Source of the DNA: Oceaniglobus trochenteri | Lineage (GTDB): Bacteria > Pseudomonadota > Alphaproteobacteria > Rhodobacterales > Rhodobacteraceae | DNA length: 64,000 nt | Assembly: GCF_020529025.1 (NCBI RefSeq) | Contig: NZ_JACNMM010000002.1 | Coordinates: 620,001 to 684,000 of the forward strand | Reading direction: 5' to 3' | Shown here: in pieces, positions 24,133-30,509 of the stretch | Position numbering within the stretch: position 1 is the stretch's first letter | Layout: each line of letters opens with the position of its first letter | Position numbers and translations under genes: made by a program | Notes under the pieces: generated by a model | What the model saw: only the letters and a program-made list of their open reading frames with translations | What the model was told of the DNA's origin: nothing | Database searches by the model: none

Positions 24133-24368
24133 CACGCGGCCCCACCACCATAGGTGACCGCCAGGATGCCCTCGATATCGTCGATGGCACCGCTTTCAAC
24201 GAGTCTTGAATAGGCCGTTAAAGCCTCCTCAAACTCGTGGGTCACCGACAGGATCACCTCGCCGGGCGCCTTCTGCGGATAGTGGCCTTCAGCCCGGGCG
24301 ACCAACGCCGACAGGCGCATCATTGCCCGGTCAAGGCGGCGGAAATGGTCCAGCGGGGTGACACTCAT
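24132..24368 (-). CDS. Small early protein, unknown function
   Basis: 78 residues from ATG 24368, overlapping the previous stop as ATGA. Sequence begins MSVTPLDHFRRLDRAMMRLS and is helical throughout, with LSVTHEFEEALTAYSRLVES in the middle. I do not recognise it. Translation coupling on both sides supports it as a real member of the early operon. Confidence 0.65.
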   Translation of the reverse strand: MSVTPLDHFRRLDRAMMRLSALVARAEGHYPQKAPGEVILSVTHEFEEALTAYSRLVESGAIDDIEGILAVTYGGGAA

Positions 24369-24481
24369 GACAGCACCCATTCCAGCGCCAGCGCGCCGAA
24401 CAGCATAACAAACAGGGCCGCGCAGCCGGCTGCATCGGCGATCAACCGGCGCCAGTCCGATGTCCGGGAGGAGATGGACAC
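24365..24481 (-). CDS. Possible 38-residue membrane peptide
   Basis: A GTG-initiated frame with one membrane segment (AAGCAALFVMLFGALALEWV) and a basic N-terminus. Its stop overlaps the next ATG as ATGA, which supports expression, but there is no strong ribosome site before GTG 24481. The same frame stays open upstream only as antisense of the plus-strand gene at 24540, so the short form is preferred. Confidence 0.4.
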   Translation of the reverse strand: MSISSRTSDWRRLIADAAGCAALFVMLFGALALEWVLS

Positions 24482-24539
24482 CGAACCGACGCCGCCCCTA
24501 CCATCGGCGTGACCAAACAACCGACGGAGGGATTCGAAG

Positions 24540-24962
24540 ATGCTGCGTAGCACCATCAATGACGACTTTATGAACGACTTGCCGCTCAGGCTGTTCCGCC
24601 CGAATGAACTGCGCATCGAACTCGGATTTGTGATCGCAGCCTGCGGCTGCCTTCCGGCCAGCGTCGAAGCGACAACCGATGATGAATGGCGTGTCTTCAT
24701 GACGGATCGCTTTCCACGTGAGGCACCGAAAACCGAAAACGCGTGGCATCAGAGCCTGTCATCCACCGAGCGCGAAAGGATTGTGTTTCAGGCGCTTCGG
24801 GTTGGTCGTGTGCTCGACAATCTCGAAGGCTATGCCGGGCCGGGACACGAGGCGCCGCAATGGTGCCTTCTGCCGCAGGACTGGTATCAAAGGATGTCGG
24901 TTGTTCTCGGCAGTTGCTCTGTTCCGTTTGCTTGGATTGCAATCGCAGACGGATTGCAGTGA
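24540..24962 (+). CDS. Opposite-strand moron, unknown function
   Basis: 140 residues starting MLRSTINDDFMNDLPLRLFR, with GGAGG ten bases before the ATG. The protein has several Trp and Cys (IAACGCLPAS, HEAPQWCLLPQDWYQRM) and appears globular and soluble. I do not recognise a family. It lies antisense within the early operon, flanked by minus-strand genes on both sides, the typical position of an independently expressed moron (lysogenic conversion or exclusion gene). Function cannot be read from the sequence. Confidence 0.65.
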   Translation: MLRSTINDDFMNDLPLRLFRPNELRIELGFVIAACGCLPASVEATTDDEWRVFMTDRFPREAPKTENAWHQSLSSTERERIVFQALRVGRVLDNLEGYAGPGHEAPQWCLLPQDWYQRMSVVLGSCSVPFAWIAIADGLQ

Positions 24963-25088
24963 TCAGCCGGGCAAGTGCCCCCCGGTCGCTACCGTGAGCG
25001 GGGGGCAAGCGCCCGGGGGTCTTCCCTTCGTCCGCACGCGTTCCATCGCGCGGGTCAGGGAACTGGGGGGTGTTGAAATGCTCTTCCA

Positions 25089-25295
25089 TCACCCGCACTC
25101 CGCCTCGAACTGGGCACGCATCATCAACTCGCCCGCATGGGTCGCGAGCCGTCCAAGCCTCAGAAGACCTGCCGCCTGGCGGGGGTCGGTGATGCAGTTG
25201 GAAAGCTCGATCGCAAAGGCGACCTTCTGACTGTCGCTCATGGCCGAACAGGCCTCGCGGGCCATCTCGGCGGGCGGAATGCGGACGGGGATCAT
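25089..25295 (-). CDS. Small early phage protein, unknown function
   Basis: 68 residues from ATG 25295 with GGAGA as ribosome site. Begins MIPVRIPPAEMAREACSAMS and continues FAIELSNCITDPRQAAGLLR. It is helical and soluble and I do not recognise it. Its ribosome site and first codons lie in a 20-bp sequence that is repeated exactly at the start of the gene at 25488-25889, suggesting one leader was copied from the other. Confidence 0.65.
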   Translation of the reverse strand: MIPVRIPPAEMAREACSAMSDSQKVAFAIELSNCITDPRQAAGLLRLGRLATHAGELMMRAQFEAECG

Positions 25296-25309
25296 CGGGC
25301 AGTCTCCTT
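25290..25309 (-). repeat. 20-bp translation-start repeat, copy 1
   Basis: GATCATCGGGCAGTCTCCTT (plus strand) holds the reverse complement of a ribosome site and ATGATC start. It is identical to 25884-25903, at the start of another early gene. The two proteins differ beyond the first residues. Confidence 0.85.
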
Positions 25310-25403
25310 CGGAATGAGGGTGGGCGCACATTGAATTGGGGTTCCCGAACCCGACGGCGCGCTGCTAGGTTCGCTCAGGGACCGGGCGGAAAGGTGCAAT
25401 GGC

Positions 25404-25661
25404 ATGTCGGACAAGGCTAGGATTTCGGAATTGCAGGCCGAGTTGACGGCCTTGCGCGCGGATGTTTTCGCACAATCCACTTTGGCATTATCCTTCACGG
25501 TGGCCGCCTGTCGCGCCAACCCGGCGCTGATCGGGCCTACGAAAGAAGAGGCCGAGCTTCGCCTGAAAACGGCGCAGGCTATGGGCACGCAAAGTGACCT
25601 TGCGCTGGACAGTCTCGATCATTGGATCGACTGGTTCCTTCAGGAAACCCAGAGGCGCTGA
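25404..25661 (+). CDS. Small opposite-strand protein, unknown function
   Basis: 85 residues from ATG 25404, with GGAAAGG about 9 nt upstream. Begins MSDKARISELQAELTALRAD and is largely helical, with an N-terminal coiled coil and SLDHWIDWFLQETQRR at the end. The C-terminal 174 nt overlap the minus-strand early gene at 25488-25889 tail to tail. Codon use and residue pattern look more protein-like here than in the overlapping part of the other frame. Possible moron or regulator of the early operon by antisense. Confidence 0.6.
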   Translation: MSDKARISELQAELTALRADVFAQSTLALSFTVAACRANPALIGPTKEEAELRLKTAQAMGTQSDLALDSLDHWIDWFLQETQRR

Positions 25662-25889
25662 AACGTCAGCGTCGATCGTCCGGCGCCGATGCATCAACTG
25701 GTCGAACTGCACCACGCCAAGGAACTTGTTCAGCGACACACCCTCGTCAAGAAGTAATTCAAGCGTGCGCTCGGACAACGCGATGACCACCGCGCCATCG
25801 TCATAGGTGGTAATGCCGGCAATGATGCCCGCAGGCCGCTCAGCTGCGCGGGGCCGCGGCCTTTGGGAACTGGGATCACGGACGATCAT
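25488..25889 (-). CDS. Early phage protein, unknown function
   Basis: 133 residues from ATG 25889, overlapping the previous stop as ATGA and with GGAGA upstream. The first 75 residues (IVRDPSSQRPRPRAAERPAG, GAVVIALSERTLELLLDEGV) look natural. The C-terminal part is antisense to the plus-strand gene at 25404 and is basic and unlike a folded protein, so the true gene may have been extended by loss of a stop. No family recognised. Confidence 0.55.
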   Translation of the reverse strand: MIVRDPSSQRPRPRAAERPAGIIAGITTYDDGAVVIALSERTLELLLDEGVSLNKFLGVVQFDQLMHRRRTIDADVSAPLGFLKEPVDPMIETVQRKVTLRAHSLRRFQAKLGLFFRRPDQRRVGATGGHREG

Positions 25890-25903
25890 CGGGCAGTCTC
25901 CTT
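25884..25903 (-). repeat. 20-bp translation-start repeat, copy 2
   Basis: Exact copy of 25290-25309, covering the GGAGA ribosome site and the ATGATC start of the gene ending at 25488. It probably arose by local duplication of a leader. Confidence 0.85.
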
Positions 25904-26149
25904 TTTGCAGGGAGTGGGGCGCGGAATATCCTGTGGCCATTCGAGATCGCTCGGCCAGTTCTCAGCGAACCAAACGAGTATTCGATCGCGACGGGATAAC
26001 GTCATGCCAGCCCGGCTATTTTCCAGCAGCTCGAAATACCCACCACGCCCTGCTGATCGCAGGCTCACAGTGCTGCGCTGCAGGTTCCGGTGACGACCGA
26101 AGGCCTCGGCAAGAAACAGTATGTTTCGGATATCATTATTGGCGTTCAT
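25886..26149 (-). CDS. First early gene: small putative DNA-binding protein (Ner position)
   Basis: 87 residues from ATG 26149. Begins MNANNDIRNILFLAEAFGRH and ends WPSDLEWPQDIPRPTPCKKE. The centre (RSTVSLRSAGRGGYFELLEN then SRAGMTLSRRDRILVWFAEN) resembles the HTH-like small proteins found first in early operons of alphaproteobacterial prophages. Its start codon lies inside operator O1, so repressor bound there would block both transcription and the start region. Position equals that of Ner in Mu; a Ner-like role is inference. Confidence 0.65.
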   Translation of the reverse strand: MNANNDIRNILFLAEAFGRHRNLQRSTVSLRSAGRGGYFELLENSRAGMTLSRRDRILVWFAENWPSDLEWPQDIPRPTPCKKETAR

Positions 26150-26154
26150 GCCAA
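26139..26154. promoter_or_regulatory. Repressor operator O1
   Basis: TTGGCGTTCATGCCAA, a 5+6+5 palindrome. It overlaps the ATG of the first early gene. Consensus with O2 and O3 is TTGGC-N6-GCCAA. Confidence 0.85.
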
Positions 26155-26163
26155 CATCTAATA

Positions 26164-26179
26164 TTGGCTTACGTGCCAA
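26164..26179. promoter_or_regulatory. Repressor operator O2
   Basis: TTGGCTTACGTGCCAA, 25 bp centre to centre from O1. It lies where the early promoter running leftwards should be. Confidence 0.85.
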
Positions 26180-26212
26180 CGTCAAGAGGGAACTTGCGGG
26201 TGCGCTTATTTA

Positions 26213-26228
26213 TTGGCAGAACTGCCAA
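26213..26228. promoter_or_regulatory. Repressor operator O3
   Basis: TTGGCAGAACTGCCAA, 49 bp from O2 and ending 1 nt before the ATG at 26230. It is probably used for autoregulation of the repressor; if the GTG at 26200 is the start, the operator lies inside the coding region. Confidence 0.85.
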
Positions 26229-26229
26229 C

Positions 26230-26982
26230 ATGGAGAAGGCGGACATACTGAAGGTCATAGAAGACCGGATCGCTGAGATGGGATGGACCATCGCAGGCGC
26301 TTCTGAGGCGGCGGTTGGCAATCGCACACTCATTTCGAACATGCGTCGCGAGCGACATGGGATGCCGTCCTTAGAGAACCTCTCAAAATTGGCTCAAGTC
26401 TTAAACTTGGAGCTGTATTTCGGTTTGCCGAGACAGCCATGCAGCAACACCGACAGCGATCAGGATGACCAGAAGCCATTGGCCGACTATCACGAGATCA
26501 GGCGCTACGATGCCCAGCTGTCCGCCGGCCCGGGCGCGAACGGCGACAACACACAGCCGCTTGCACCAGTTGCCTTCCGGTCCGACTGGCTAGCACGGGA
26601 AGGTCTGATCGCGGACCGTTGCATGGTGGTCACGGTAAAAGGGGACAGCATGGAGCCCCGTCTAATGGATGGTGACTTGGTCTTGATTGACCGCCGGATG
26701 CAAGATCTGCGTGACGGACACATCTATGCCTTCATCGACGTGACGGGTGACGCACGTATAAAGCGGATCGAGTGGCTCGCTGACCAGTTGTTATTGCTTT
26801 CGGATAATCCGGATTATCCGACCGAGGCCCGCACGGAACGAGACGGCGACGGATTTCGAATTCTCGGTCGTGTCGTTTGGCACGGGCACAGCTGGACAGA
26901 CAAGCGAAGCAAACATCGAAGGATGGCCGATACCGCAAGGACCTCGAGAAACAAGGCAATACTTCAAAATAGATGGTACTGA
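26230..26982 (+). CDS. c: Phage repressor with S24/LexA-type peptidase domain
   Basis: 250 residues from ATG 26230. GTG 26200 has a better ribosome site (GAGGG) and would add 10 residues. The N-terminal 65 residues are an XRE-like helix-turn-helix (GWTIAGASEAAVGNRTLISN). The C-terminal part has VTVKGDSMEPRLMDGDLVLI with the catalytic Ser in GDSMEP, and a Lys in DARIKRIEWL, giving the Ser-Lys dyad of cI/LexA peptidases. It should hold the prophage silent by binding O1-O3 and be inactivated after DNA damage. It is divergent from the early operon. Confidence 0.93.
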   Translation: MEKADILKVIEDRIAEMGWTIAGASEAAVGNRTLISNMRRERHGMPSLENLSKLAQVLNLELYFGLPRQPCSNTDSDQDDQKPLADYHEIRRYDAQLSAGPGANGDNTQPLAPVAFRSDWLAREGLIADRCMVVTVKGDSMEPRLMDGDLVLIDRRMQDLRDGHIYAFIDVTGDARIKRIEWLADQLLLLSDNPDYPTEARTERDGDGFRILGRVVWHGHSWTDKRSKHRRMADTARTSRNKAILQNRWY

Positions 26983-27003
26983 TTCGAGAGAACAAACATC
27001 AAA

Positions 27004-27471
27004 ATGGCGACATGTGAACTCTGTGGTACGAAATTCGGCGGCGCTCTCGTAGACTACAAGGGGGCGAAGTGTACAGACTGCGTGTTAGAGGCTGCAGGTC
27101 AGGCCTCCCACAAACAAGCTCAAGCAACTCGCAACCGTGCGATCCTCCTCACCACCGAGACGCACATTGGCGAAGTGGAGCGGCTCGGGATTGTGGCGAG
27201 CGAAGTTGTTCTTGGCATGAACCTGTTCAAGGATGCCTTGGCGAATCTGCGTGACATCTTCGGGGGACGCAGCGGCACGGTTCAGAAGACGCTGGCAGAG
27301 GCGCGCGAGGCAGCGTTCGAGGATCTGCGGCTCAAGGCCGCCGACCTGGGCGGCGACGCCGTGGTTGCCGTGGACATCGACTATCACAGCCTGTCGACCA
27401 GCGCCGCCTCGACCAACATGCTGATCGTGGCCGTGAGTGGCACGGCCGTCCGTATGGGAGAGAAGAGATGA
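27004..27471 (+). CDS. YbjQ-like (DUF74) protein with N-terminal zinc ribbon
   Basis: 155 residues. The first 30 have CELCGTKFG and AKCTDCVLEA, a four-Cys zinc knuckle. From residue 45 the protein follows the heavy-metal-binding YbjQ/PF01906 pattern: LTTETHIGEVERLGIVASEV, FGGRSGTVQKTLAEAREAAF, LKAADLGGDAVVAVDIDYHS. YbjQ proteins form pentameric rings; their role is uncertain. It starts 21 nt after the repressor and reads in the same direction, so it may be expressed in the lysogen as cargo. Confidence 0.85.
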   Translation: MATCELCGTKFGGALVDYKGAKCTDCVLEAAGQASHKQAQATRNRAILLTTETHIGEVERLGIVASEVVLGMNLFKDALANLRDIFGGRSGTVQKTLAEAREAAFEDLRLKAADLGGDAVVAVDIDYHSLSTSAASTNMLIVAVSGTAVRMGEKR

Positions 27472-27589
27472 CCGGGGAACCGCTTGTTGCCTCCTTCGAG
27501 AAAGACGATGTGTGTGCACCCGCACTTCAACAGCAACAACCACAGCATCATTGAGCAGATCATCTGGTGACGACATAGGGAGAGGCAGA

Positions 27590-28159
27590 GTGTTCAAGCT
27601 TTCGACGGCGATCATCTTCATGTCCACCAGCATTGCTTTCGCCGCTGACTGTTCGTCGTGGCAAAATCCTTATCCAAACGTTGCACATCTCAAACCATAT
27701 TCGGTTCCGGTTGAGAACTTGGCGGATCACCTGAACCAATCAGAGTTCACGCATGGCTTTGAATTGGGAATCAGCCTTCAGGCGGGTGACCTCAGGGTCG
27801 AGGTCATCTCCGTTCCGGGCGACACTCTATCGGCAGCAGGGCTGATGATCCTTCTTCAGGTTTCACGCCTCGCGAAGGAGGACTTTGAACGTTTGGTTCT
27901 TACCGAAGACGGCGAGGCCATCTATTTTCTAGACGCGGATACCGCCCGTGAAGCGGGCTGCCAAGCGAGTTGGGGTGTGCCGTCAACGCATGGCAGCCCC
28001 CTCCCATTGTTCGTACTGCTGATGGGCAACATGAAGTCTATCGACGGCAAACCTGTCGTGAAACGATATACCGGATCGTGGCTGCGCGACATGAACATCG
28101 CGCTTGAAGCGTACAATGTGTCTGTCGCGGCCGACTGGATCCACAGCGCGGTCCGGTAG
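27590..28159 (+). CDS. Small exported protein of the cargo block
   Basis: 189 residues from GTG 27590, with AGGGAGAGG upstream. MFKLSTAIIFMSTSIAFA is a signal peptide, with cleavage likely before ADCSS. The mature protein has two Cys and segments such as LRVEVISVPGDTLSAAGLMI and AADWIHSAVR; no lipobox or enzyme motif is seen. Composition is lower in GC than the phage core. Unknown function; a periplasmic exclusion or host-fitness factor is possible. Confidence 0.65.
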   Translation: MFKLSTAIIFMSTSIAFAADCSSWQNPYPNVAHLKPYSVPVENLADHLNQSEFTHGFELGISLQAGDLRVEVISVPGDTLSAAGLMILLQVSRLAKEDFERLVLTEDGEAIYFLDADTAREAGCQASWGVPSTHGSPLPLFVLLMGNMKSIDGKPVVKRYTGSWLRDMNIALEAYNVSVAADWIHSAVR

Positions 28160-28224
28160 AAAATATCCTGCAGATACTGGCCGTGAGCGGTGCAGGTGGG
28201 GGATGGACCGATTTTGACCGTTGG

Positions 28225-29160
28225 CTATGGCGCTGGGTCGTCCAGCCAATTTCTCTGTGAATCAACCGGTGATCGGGCAATATCACCGACGACGTCCAGA
28301 TACGCCCGACCCATTAGCTTTGGGGCATCAGGATGATCGCTGGCGTGGATCAGATAGAAGGCCACCTTTTTTTCCCCATCGCGCTGGAGGATCGGATAGG
28401 GCTTGACGTAACTATACCCCAATTCTTTGATGAACCTGTTCGCCACATGGAGCGCAAGATCCTGCTGGGTCAATTCGACCAGAGAACGCCACGTATCTCC
28501 GCCCCACCACTTGTCCAACTGCGTTGTCCGTGCAGGAGTTCGAGACTGTGTCAGTGATCTATGTATCCACGAGGTTCCTAAAAAATACATCAGTTCGATC
28601 TTCCGCACTCCGGCCTTCCTGGCCAAGAGTTGGACGGTACTCCAGTGACATTCTGCCGTTCGTTGATCGAGCAACGCAAAGACAGGCGTTCTCTTATACA
28701 TTCGCCCCGCCATGAGAATGGTTTTAACGGTTTCGTTGAAGTCTCCTTCCATGATTGAGACATGGCGAAACGCAGGCTTGCGGTGATGCGCCGCCTTCAG
28801 ACGGCGCAACTGCAGAAGGCCTTTGGGGTCGTTGTCGCACAACCACAAGCGCCTGATCCTTGGCGGATTTATCTCCAGAACACGCCTGGCCGTCCAGGCA
28901 GTTTCATCATCTCGCTTTTGCGGTGCCGCAAATCCGTCGATGTAAAGGCCACCTTTTGTGACAAACTGATACTTCGCCAGATATCCGGCAATCAGCTTGC
29001 TTTTGGACACTGTTTGATCCGGGGCCCTGTTAAAGCCTCTGGCCGGAGACCTGGGAGAATCCAGTTTGAAACTCGCTTGCGCTTTGGGCGGCGCGAGATC
29101 CTCCAACGAAAATAGTTCGGCCTGTTCTACCAGGCCTTTGCCGCGGGAAGCTGATCCCAT
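28225..29160 (-). CDS. tcmP: Three-Cys-motif partner protein TcmP-like
   Basis: 311 residues. Segments SKSKLIAGYLAKYQFVTKGG, LYIDGFAAPQ, RIRRLWLCDNDPKGLLQLRR, FALLDQRTAECHWSTVQLLA and ELMYFLGTSWIHRSL fit the TcmP family, whose members occur next to a Gp37/Gp68 protein with three clustered cysteines. The fold looks Rossmann-like (a DGFAAP acidic loop and FALLDQ as a strand end). Its start lies 34 nt inside the Gp37/Gp68 gene, so the pair is translationally linked. Function unknown. Confidence 0.82.
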   Translation of the reverse strand: MGSASRGKGLVEQAELFSLEDLAPPKAQASFKLDSPRSPARGFNRAPDQTVSKSKLIAGYLAKYQFVTKGGLYIDGFAAPQKRDDETAWTARRVLEINPPRIRRLWLCDNDPKGLLQLRRLKAAHHRKPAFRHVSIMEGDFNETVKTILMAGRMYKRTPVFALLDQRTAECHWSTVQLLARKAGVRKIELMYFLGTSWIHRSLTQSRTPARTTQLDKWWGGDTWRSLVELTQQDLALHVANRFIKELGYSYVKPYPILQRDGEKKVAFYLIHASDHPDAPKLMGRAYLDVVGDIARSPVDSQRNWLDDPAP

Positions 29161-29960
29161 TCCAGTCCGTCCAGTTTTCGCCCTGCAATTTTCTTGCCGA
29201 CACGTAGCATCCGTGTGCCATCTGCCGCTCGGGCCTCTTTCGCCCTGTCTGCGAGCAGCATGTTAATACCATCGCCGGGCGCCCAGTCGCCCCATTGCTT
29301 GAAATGAAACGCTGTCTCGGTGCGCATGCATTGTGAATGCAAAGATCGGAACCACTCGGGTGATGCTGGACGTGCTTTCGGTCCGCTCTCGCCACCTGTA
29401 ATCACCCAATCGATTGTCGTCTCCAGCCAAGGCTCGATGGCCAGCGACCCTAGAAGGGGTTCAGCGGAGATGAACCTTACCTTGGCGGGTATTGCGGCCA
29501 GGTAGGGCAAAAGCTCGTCGGCTCGGTGCTGCAGTTCAACTGTCGTTCCGAGCCAGACATTGTCCGGCCACTCAGCTTGCCATTTCGCCATCCTGGCTAC
29601 GTTCTGCGGGCGCTTCGTCAGCAATAGCCAATCGAGATTGGGAGTTTCTTCAATTAGATCGAACAGTCGTGCTCGCAGCGGTACCAACTCCTCGCGATCC
29701 TCGAAAACATCCGCCATGGACGCACAAAAGACACGGGGTCGTTCGGCGGCACCCTCTGCGTCACGGTTCCACTTGAGCGGTTGTCGCCAGTGCGTATCGC
29801 TCAACTGCCGCCGTTCCGGCTTCGGGCCCCATACGTTCTGGCCAACACGCTTTGCCCAAGCCTCCGCGTAGCAATGCTTGCATGCCTCGGATACTTTCGT
29901 GCAGCCCCACCACGGATTGAACGTGTGAGTTGTCCATTCTATCTTCGAATTCGCGCCCAT
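29127..29960 (-). CDS. Phage Gp37/Gp68 family protein (DUF5131, three-Cys motif)
   Basis: 277 residues starting MGANSKIEWTTHTFNPWWGC. The cluster GCTKVSEACKHCYAEAWAKR carries three Cys (C-x7-C-x2-C), a radical-SAM-like arrangement that could hold an Fe-S cluster. Further family blocks are RVFCASMADVFEDREELVPL, LDWLLLTKRPQNVARM, NVWLGTTVELQHRADE, VRFISAEPLLGSL and WVITGGESGPKARP. It has a TcmP partner downstream. The family is found in phages, mobile elements and some chromosomes; the substrate is not known. Confidence 0.88.
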   Translation of the reverse strand: MGANSKIEWTTHTFNPWWGCTKVSEACKHCYAEAWAKRVGQNVWGPKPERRQLSDTHWRQPLKWNRDAEGAAERPRVFCASMADVFEDREELVPLRARLFDLIEETPNLDWLLLTKRPQNVARMAKWQAEWPDNVWLGTTVELQHRADELLPYLAAIPAKVRFISAEPLLGSLAIEPWLETTIDWVITGGESGPKARPASPEWFRSLHSQCMRTETAFHFKQWGDWAPGDGINMLLADRAKEARAADGTRMLRVGKKIAGRKLDGLEWDQLPAAKAW

Positions 29961-30509
29961 AGGAGACCTCCGGAGATCACCGTCGCACAGTCATTCGGGC
30001 AGATCAATGTTTCTGGCCACTGGCGCGGCCAATGACGGTCTATAGGGAAATCAGGCGGAAATCGCGTCCCAGTTTGACCAGACTCCGCTCGCGTTGCTCT
30101 CAGGCCAATCCTTTGCTGCTACACGAAAAATCCCGTTCTGGGACGTCCGCCCCCAACTGGGCGCTCGGCGTCCCGGTTTCCGGTTAACATAAATGATGAT
30201 TATCAGCGCTCGTCGCGCGTTGAAGGGGTCATTTAACGTGGTTTTAACAGGCCTTAGCGACTTGCGCGGATCATCTCAGGCCCTGTCTGCGCCCACCGCG
30301 AAGTACACCACTTTTCTGAACGGGGTACTGGGGTGCAGAACATGCTCTCATCGTCATTCCCGTCCGAGCAGCCGGTCAGCGAGCCCTATTTTATTGGGCG
30401 TCCGGCATCTTCCGATGTTGTCCGGCCTCTTCCGGGCTCACTGCAGTACTTGGTGTCTCATTACAAGAATCGCGCTTTTTCGCCCTTCAGGCGGCAGAAC
30501 CGGCCGGGT
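29961..30509. other. Prophage/chromosome junction region, no gene
   Basis: 549 nt with no supported gene. It holds three copies of CGTCCC(A/G)G: 30065-30076 and 30169-30180 on plus, 30134-30145 on minus. It also holds an AT-richer stretch around 30184-30262 and a 20-bp tandem repeat at 30401-30440. Such repeats are what transposase-binding sites near a Mu-like end would look like. The exact end (TG...CA with a 5-bp host duplication) cannot be fixed because the other end is outside the window. Confidence 0.6.
30401..30440. repeat. Tandem 20-bp repeat, candidate transposase-binding sites
   Basis: Two adjacent 20-bp units share TCCGGC(A/C)TCTTCCG in their first 14 positions; the last six differ. 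The second unit ends in CA, as Mu-like ends do. Its place in the junction region makes terminal A-binding sites a reasonable guess. Confidence 0.5.

Larger units (their letters stand above)
1..30440 (-). mobile_element. Mu-like transposable prophage, partial (phage left end at right)
   Basis: The block has Mu order in reverse: repressor, early HTH genes, ParB-like gene, transposase A, ATPase B, DUF3164, GemA, Mor-like activator, lysis genes, DUF3486, terminase, DUF935 portal, MuF, gpG, protease, gpT head protein, gp36/gp37-like genes and tail genes. Its right-hand phage end lies before position 1. The left-hand end is not resolved. The last phage-type gene ends at 29960, the next chromosomal gene begins at 30510, and the boundary given is a guess at the end of a 20-bp tandem repeat. 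The tail proteins are siphovirus-like, so this is a Mu/siphovirus hybrid of the B3/D3112 kind rather than a contractile-tailed Mu. Confidence 0.93.

Noticed and set aside
30122-30140. CTACACGAAAAA, resembling part of the Mu L/R transposase-binding consensus
   Set aside because: Orientation would point the phage end the wrong way and only half the consensus fits.
30184-30204. Fur-box-like stretch AACATAAATGATGATTATCA
   Set aside because: It matches the consensus only partly and has no gene start suitably placed downstream.
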